DNA of 64,000 bases from Paenibacillus sp. GTDB taxonomy: Bacteria > Bacillota > Bacilli > Paenibacillales > Paenibacillaceae. A program made the position numbers and the translations under genes. Position 1 is the first letter of the stretch, and each line of letters starts with the position of its first letter. The notes below the pieces were generated by a model. That model searched no databases and was not told where the DNA came from. It saw nothing but the letters and a program-made list of their open reading frames with translations. The DNA lies in contig JAILZT010000001.1 of NCBI GenBank assembly GCA_023512345.1, positions 354,084 through 418,083 on the forward strand. The letters are read 5' to 3'. This document shows, one piece after another, positions 60,212 to 64,000 of this stretch.

Positions 60212-61012
60212 ATGGAAGAACCTTCACACTTCATAACGATATGCTCGGATTCTATAGGGGATACGGCGGAAGCTGTCGTACAGGCTGTCATTCACCAATT
60301 CCAGAACCAGCGAGTCACGATCCGAAGATACGGCAATGTAAGACATGAGGATGAGCTCAGAAAGCTAATGGAAGAAGCAGCCGAGAGTCAAGGGTTTGTT
60401 GCTTATACACTTGTACAGCCTGAGCTGCGTGAGACCATACGTGAAGAAGCAGTAAGGCTCGATCTCCGGATTGTAGATATTATGGGACCCATGATGCAGG
60501 CATTCATCGATACTTTTAATGATGCTCCTCAGCGTAAACCGGGGCTGCTTCATCAACTTGACGAGAATTACTTCCGACGTATTGAGGCGATTGAATTTAC
60601 GGTTGCCTGTGATGACGGGCGCGATCTAGGTGCAATGCTGAAAGCAGATATTGTTCTACTAGGCATGTCGCGTACCTCAAAGACGCCGCTTAGCATTTTT
60701 CTCGCCCACAGGGGCAAAAAAGTGGTGAATTATCCAATCGTGCCGGAGATTGGCCCCCCACAGCAGCTTCTTAGTCTACCACCCAACCGATTGATCGGGC
60801 TGACTATGAACCCGGAGCATATGTTGAAGATCCGCTCCGAGCGCCTCAAGATGCTGGGTCTTCCTGTTGGCTCCCAATATGCAAGCCTGGAACGCATTAA
60901 GGAAGAGATGGAATATGCCCAGGTATTGTTCACGAAGCTGGGATGTCCTGTTATTGATATTACTGACAAAGCCATAGAGGAAACTGCTGGTATAATCATG
61001 GGTTACATTTGA
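60212..61012 (+). CDS. Kinase/pyrophosphorylase regulating PEP synthase or pyruvate phosphate dikinase (YqfL family)
   Basis: 266 residues, with AGGAGG before ATG 60212. The P-loop-like motif is VLLGMSRTSKTPLSIFLA, and FITICSDSIGDTAEAV is the family opening. This DUF299 family phosphorylates (ADP-dependent) and dephosphorylates the catalytic-histidine domain of PEP-forming dikinases. In B. subtilis yqfL follows ccpN, and the same order is kept here with an 18-base gap. Confidence 0.92.
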   Translation: MEEPSHFITICSDSIGDTAEAVVQAVIHQFQNQRVTIRRYGNVRHEDELRKLMEEAAESQGFVAYTLVQPELRETIREEAVRLDLRIVDIMGPMMQAFIDTFNDAPQRKPGLLHQLDENYFRRIEAIEFTVACDDGRDLGAMLKADIVLLGMSRTSKTPLSIFLAHRGKKVVNYPIVPEIGPPQQLLSLPPNRLIGLTMNPEHMLKIRSERLKMLGLPVGSQYASLERIKEEMEYAQVLFTKLGCPVIDITDKAIEETAGIIMGYI

Positions 61013-61028
61013 ATTGGAGGGAAATCAT

Positions 61029-62024
61029 ATGGAACGCGAATTAGCTCTTGAGATTGTACGAGTAACTGAAATGGGTGCTCTGGCTTCGGCCCGCTGGATT
61101 GGCCGGGGAGATAAGAATGCAGCTGATGATGCGGCTACTACCGCAATCCGTTCCATGTTTGATTCCGTCTCCATAGACGGCACTGTAGTGATCGGCGAAG
61201 GTGAAATGGATGATGCACCTATGCTCTATATCGGGGAGAGAGTCGGGGATCGTAACGGTCCTTCAGTCGATGTGGCTGTTGATCCTTTGGAAGGAACCGA
61301 GGTCGTTGCTTGCGGACTGCATAACGCCCAATCTGTGATCGCCATTGCCGATAAAGGAAGCCTGTTACACGCACCGGACATATACATGGAGAAGCTGGCC
61401 TGTGGTCCAGAGCTTGCTGGAAAGCTAAGTATTGAAGATCCCGTTGAGGTTACTTTACAGAAGGCATCCTTTCATACGGGTAAATCATTTTCCGAATTAA
61501 CGGTAATGGTCCTTGACCGTAAACGGCATGAGAAACTAATTGCAAGCCTGCGTAAGGCGGGTGTACGTATCCAACTGCTGGGACATGGAGATGTCGCTGG
61601 TGCCATTGCTGCAGCCTTACCCGACAGTGATGTTGATCTGTACATGGGCTCCGGTGGAGCTCCCGAAGGCGTATTGGCAGCTGCTGCCCTGAAATGCCTA
61701 GGTGGAGAAATCCAGGGAAAACTGCTGCCGGACGGTCCATTCGAAATGCAACGTTGCTTGCGAATGGGCATCAGCAATCCAACACGCGTACTCTATATGG
61801 AGGACATGGTTGGAACAGGCGATGTGATCTTTGCCGCAACGGGTGTCACTTCAGGAGAATTTCTAAATGGTGTTCGTTTCATCGGTAAAGAACGTGCGGA
61901 AACACATTCTGTCATTATGCGGGCGCAGAGCCGTACGATTCGTTATATCCGCAGCATTCACTTCCTGCCGGGGAAAGAAATTCCCGATGGATTGGCCAGC
62001 AGACCCAATGCCGTCTCTATGTAA
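61029..62024 (+). CDS. glpX: Class II fructose-1,6-bisphosphatase
   Basis: 331 residues from ATG 61029 (TTGGAGGG upstream). GlpX motifs: GALASARWIGRGDKNAADDA, VVIGEGEMDDAPMLYIGE, AVDPLEGTEVVA and GSGGAPEGVLAAAALKCLGG. It hydrolyses fructose-1,6-bisphosphate in gluconeogenesis. It begins 16 bases after the YqfL-like gene, so three gluconeogenesis-control genes form one operon. Confidence 0.95.
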   Translation: MERELALEIVRVTEMGALASARWIGRGDKNAADDAATTAIRSMFDSVSIDGTVVIGEGEMDDAPMLYIGERVGDRNGPSVDVAVDPLEGTEVVACGLHNAQSVIAIADKGSLLHAPDIYMEKLACGPELAGKLSIEDPVEVTLQKASFHTGKSFSELTVMVLDRKRHEKLIASLRKAGVRIQLLGHGDVAGAIAAALPDSDVDLYMGSGGAPEGVLAAAALKCLGGEIQGKLLPDGPFEMQRCLRMGISNPTRVLYMEDMVGTGDVIFAATGVTSGEFLNGVRFIGKERAETHSVIMRAQSRTIRYIRSIHFLPGKEIPDGLASRPNAVSM

Positions 62025-62077
62025 GTAATTTTACTGTACTGAGTAACTCATAGGGTTTCATTCACAGTAAAAAGCAA

Positions 62078-62118
62078 AAAGAGGCTTGACCAGTAACCCG
62101 GTCAAGCCTCTTTCTTTT
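62078..62118. terminator. Terminator between glpX and the stress-protein gene
   Basis: AAAGAGGCTTGACC (62078-62091) pairs perfectly with GGTCAAGCCTCTTT (62100-62113) and is followed by CTTTTT. A-rich sequence on the other side lets it act for the convergent gene too. Confidence 0.92.
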
Positions 62119-62163
62119 TAGTTCACATTTATGGCTGTGGAATCAGACGCTTTACGAGTTTGT

Positions 62164-63411
62164 CTAATCTTTGATGATTTCGTCACTGTCGCTGACTATC
62201 ACATTACCCGTCTTGTCGATTCGTGCTTCTTCATGCTTCACAGTATCCTTAACCTGCTCAGTTTCCTGATATGAACGTTTATGAACTTCAACCTCACCAG
62301 TAATGACCGTATTCTTATGAACCTCTACCCGCTCCTCACTTACGGGAATGCGAATCGTCTCATCGACTCCGATCGATTCTGCTGTAGGATCGTCATTTAT
62401 GGCATGGCGTTCAATGACCACTTCTTCGCGAGTCACCGGCACGTTAATCGTTTGTTGTTCTTCAATAATATCCTTATGGACCGTAACTTCACCCATTTGC
62501 ACCTTGTTTTTGGATACATCAAGCTGTTCTTCACGCAGACGAAGCTTACGATCCTCATCCAGATCTCTGTCAACCACATCCACTTCAGTGTCCACGATTG
62601 CTACAGTATCGGCATCAATAGCCCCTGTCATTCCTGGTTTGTATACATCGTCCAGTGTCGCAAATTCGGTTGTACTCATCCCAGCCCGTGCATTCATTGT
62701 ATCCAGCCCCGTATCATTACGGCCTTCTAATCCTGACCCGTTGAATGCGGCATCTACAGTATTAGCTACAGTATCACGCGCTGCATACATTGTACCCGAT
62801 ATTGCGTCACCTGCTGCATCCATAGTACCCGATACAGCATTGCCCGTTGCACTCATGGTATTCGATACTTTATCACTAGTGGTGTCTAATAAACCACCTT
62901 CGTTGTTGTTATCTGCATAGCGGTCAGCATTGGCTGAATTATGTCTGCGGAAAACAGAGTAAATTTCACTTTCTTTCGAGTTGTCTGCATCTACCATAAC
63001 AAGAATCCGCCCTTCCTCTACATGCTTATCGTAACTTGTTGCTTCATCTTCTGGAATACCAAGTCCGATTAATCCACCAACCAATCCGCCAGTACCTGCA
63101 CCTACGGCGGCTCCAGCCAGTGCAGCTGCAATAGGTCCTGCTGCAATGATAGGTCCAATGCCCGGGATTGCTAGCGCACCAATTCCGGCTAACAGTCCTG
63201 TTAATCCACCCAAGAATCCGCCCGTTGCAGCCCCTGAAGCCATTCCTTCCGGAGCTTTGGTGCCCGTTTCTTCACTAATTGCATTTACATCTTTTTTATT
63301 TCTAGCAACGACTGAGATATCATCTGCTTGAAAACCATGCTGCTTTAATTCCTGAATAGCTTCCGAAGCTTCATGCTCGGTTTGGAAAACACCTACAATT
63401 TTCTTATTCAT
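62164..63411 (-). CDS. General stress protein with YflT-like head and YsnF/AvaK (DUF2382) tail
   Basis: 415 residues from ATG 63411, which follows AGGAGGG; the frame is open to 63573 without support. Residues 1-~50 match the heat-induced YflT/GSP17M domain (KKIVGVFQTEHEASEAIQEL). A glycine-zipper stretch follows at about 57-115 (GFLGGLTGLLAGIGALAIPG), then a repetitive amphipathic region with SGTMDAAGDAISGTM repeats. The tail at about 280-400 is DUF2382 (LRLREEQLDVSKNKVQMGEV, VEVHKRSYQETEQVKD). Likely a membrane-associated or desiccation/heat stress protein. The function of both domains is poorly known. Confidence 0.85.
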   Translation of the reverse strand: MNKKIVGVFQTEHEASEAIQELKQHGFQADDISVVARNKKDVNAISEETGTKAPEGMASGAATGGFLGGLTGLLAGIGALAIPGIGPIIAAGPIAAALAGAAVGAGTGGLVGGLIGLGIPEDEATSYDKHVEEGRILVMVDADNSKESEIYSVFRRHNSANADRYADNNNEGGLLDTTSDKVSNTMSATGNAVSGTMDAAGDAISGTMYAARDTVANTVDAAFNGSGLEGRNDTGLDTMNARAGMSTTEFATLDDVYKPGMTGAIDADTVAIVDTEVDVVDRDLDEDRKLRLREEQLDVSKNKVQMGEVTVHKDIIEEQQTINVPVTREEVVIERHAINDDPTAESIGVDETIRIPVSEERVEVHKNTVITGEVEVHKRSYQETEQVKDTVKHEEARIDKTGNVIVSDSDEIIKD

Positions 63412-63746
63412 AACGATTCCCTCCTGCTGCGGATTAGTGGTCATTTGAGTTAGTATTGCCTTGCTCATAGCTATATTAACCAAACCTTTATTAAATAAAC
63501 TGGAATTCATCAAATCGAAAGATGGACCCAAATATTTAAATTTTAAACAGGAAAAAACTAGGGAAGTGGTCACAACGTGTTCATCATTATCATAAAGAAG
63601 TAATATATCCTAACACATAATTTACAAAGTATCCTTAAATGTTAATTTTCTAGGGAAAATCTCTGTTTCTCTATTAATTAACTCCCGTGAAGAGCTATAC
63701 TCACTGTAGATATGTTAACAAATGCAACATTACAGGAGGTCTAGAA

Positions 63747-64000
63747 ATGAATATGCGGTTAAAGGTATTGAAGGATCATTTACTGTTTTGCTGCAGTGAA
63801 CACTGCTCCAATCAAGAGGTGGAAGACCTGATGCAGGCATTTAAAGAAGAGCTCGTCGCAAAGGGCATTCACAAAACAGTAAAGATCAATAAAACAAGTT
63901 GTTTAGGTTTGTGCGGCAACGGTCCTTTCCTCATTGTCTATCCCGACGGGATTTGGTACTACAATGTAACCCTAGACGATGTTTCACGGATTGTAGAGGA
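63747..64000 (+). CDS. Thioredoxin-like [2Fe-2S] ferredoxin, cut off at the window edge
   Basis: 84 residues are visible from ATG 63747 (AGGAGGT upstream). The cluster cysteines stand in LLFCCSEHCSN and INKTSCLGLCGNGPFLIVYP, the pattern of thioredoxin-like ferredoxins (CobW/CbiX-adjacent or stand-alone). The frame is open to base 64000, so the C-terminus is missing. An electron-transfer role is expected. Confidence 0.85.
   Translation, partial: MNMRLKVLKDHLLFCCSEHCSNQEVEDLMQAFKEELVAKGIHKTVKINKTSCLGLCGNGPFLIVYPDGIWYYNVTLDDVSRIVE

Overview
The window looks like chromosome from a spore-forming, moderately low-GC Firmicute of the Paenibacillus type. The reasons are: a three-component germinant-receptor operon, a relic of the sporulation sigma factor SigK, YesM/YesN two-component regulators beside LplB/YtcP-type sugar permeases, a xylan-oligosaccharide locus arranged like the aldouronate-utilisation cluster known from Paenibacillus, bacillithiol-linked YtxJ, CcpN, and strong AAGGAGG ribosome binding sites, often with TTG or GTG starts. 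No rRNA, tRNA, CRISPR array, prophage or transposase was recognised.

Layout. 1-9.5 kb: a cut-off winged-helix regulator, a membrane metallophosphoesterase, a GH13-like protein whose catalytic residues look degenerate, an ECF sigma/anti-sigma pair, a TatD-type hydrolase, a repeat-filled gap, a B12-binding radical SAM protein, a small P-loop protein and a methyltransferase. 9.6-15.2 kb: two GNAT acetyltransferases, a Gln/Ser/Gly-rich protein, an L,D-transpeptidase with an apparent CTG start, and an AraC regulator divergent from a secreted GH5 mannanase with a CcpA-type cre site between them. 15.2-30.9 kb: a long minus-strand xylan locus. Its transcription order is YesN regulator, YesM kinase, second YesN regulator, lipoprotein binding protein, two permeases, GH43 xylosidase, GH10 intracellular xylanase, GH67 alpha-glucuronidase and GH8 exo-oligoxylanase. 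A TATAAT box and a cre-like site lie ahead of the binding protein. YhcH lies upstream.

31-40 kb: a gene-free repeat region, a polymorphic toxin with an abutting putative immunity gene, a SigK remnant, a YtxJ-glutaredoxin operon, a NUDIX hydrolase, GDPD plus an MFS transporter, and a secreted phosphodiester glycosidase. 40-50 kb: a BceRS-like two-component system, then a germinant-receptor operon (A, B, C, small D-like, second B) behind a sigma-G-like promoter, then a BceAB-like transporter with a match to the BceR operator. The germination operon therefore sits inside what looks like a split Bce resistance module. 50-64 kb: a WYL regulator, an SRPBCC protein, feoA with a split feoB, a 1.1-kb repeat desert, a two-gene sulfolactate pathway, a MocR regulator divergent from an EamA exporter, the gluconeogenic set ccpN-ppsR-glpX, a YflT/YsnF-type stress protein and a cut-off [2Fe-2S] ferredoxin.

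The least explained material is intergenic. Several families of short repeats recur, many at about 50-bp spacing, and two pairs of distant loci share the same family. One imperfectly palindromic element of about 140-175 bp occurs twice in opposite orientation (19.7 kb, inside the xylan operon, and 35.8 kb) and keeps the same predicted fold despite sequence divergence.
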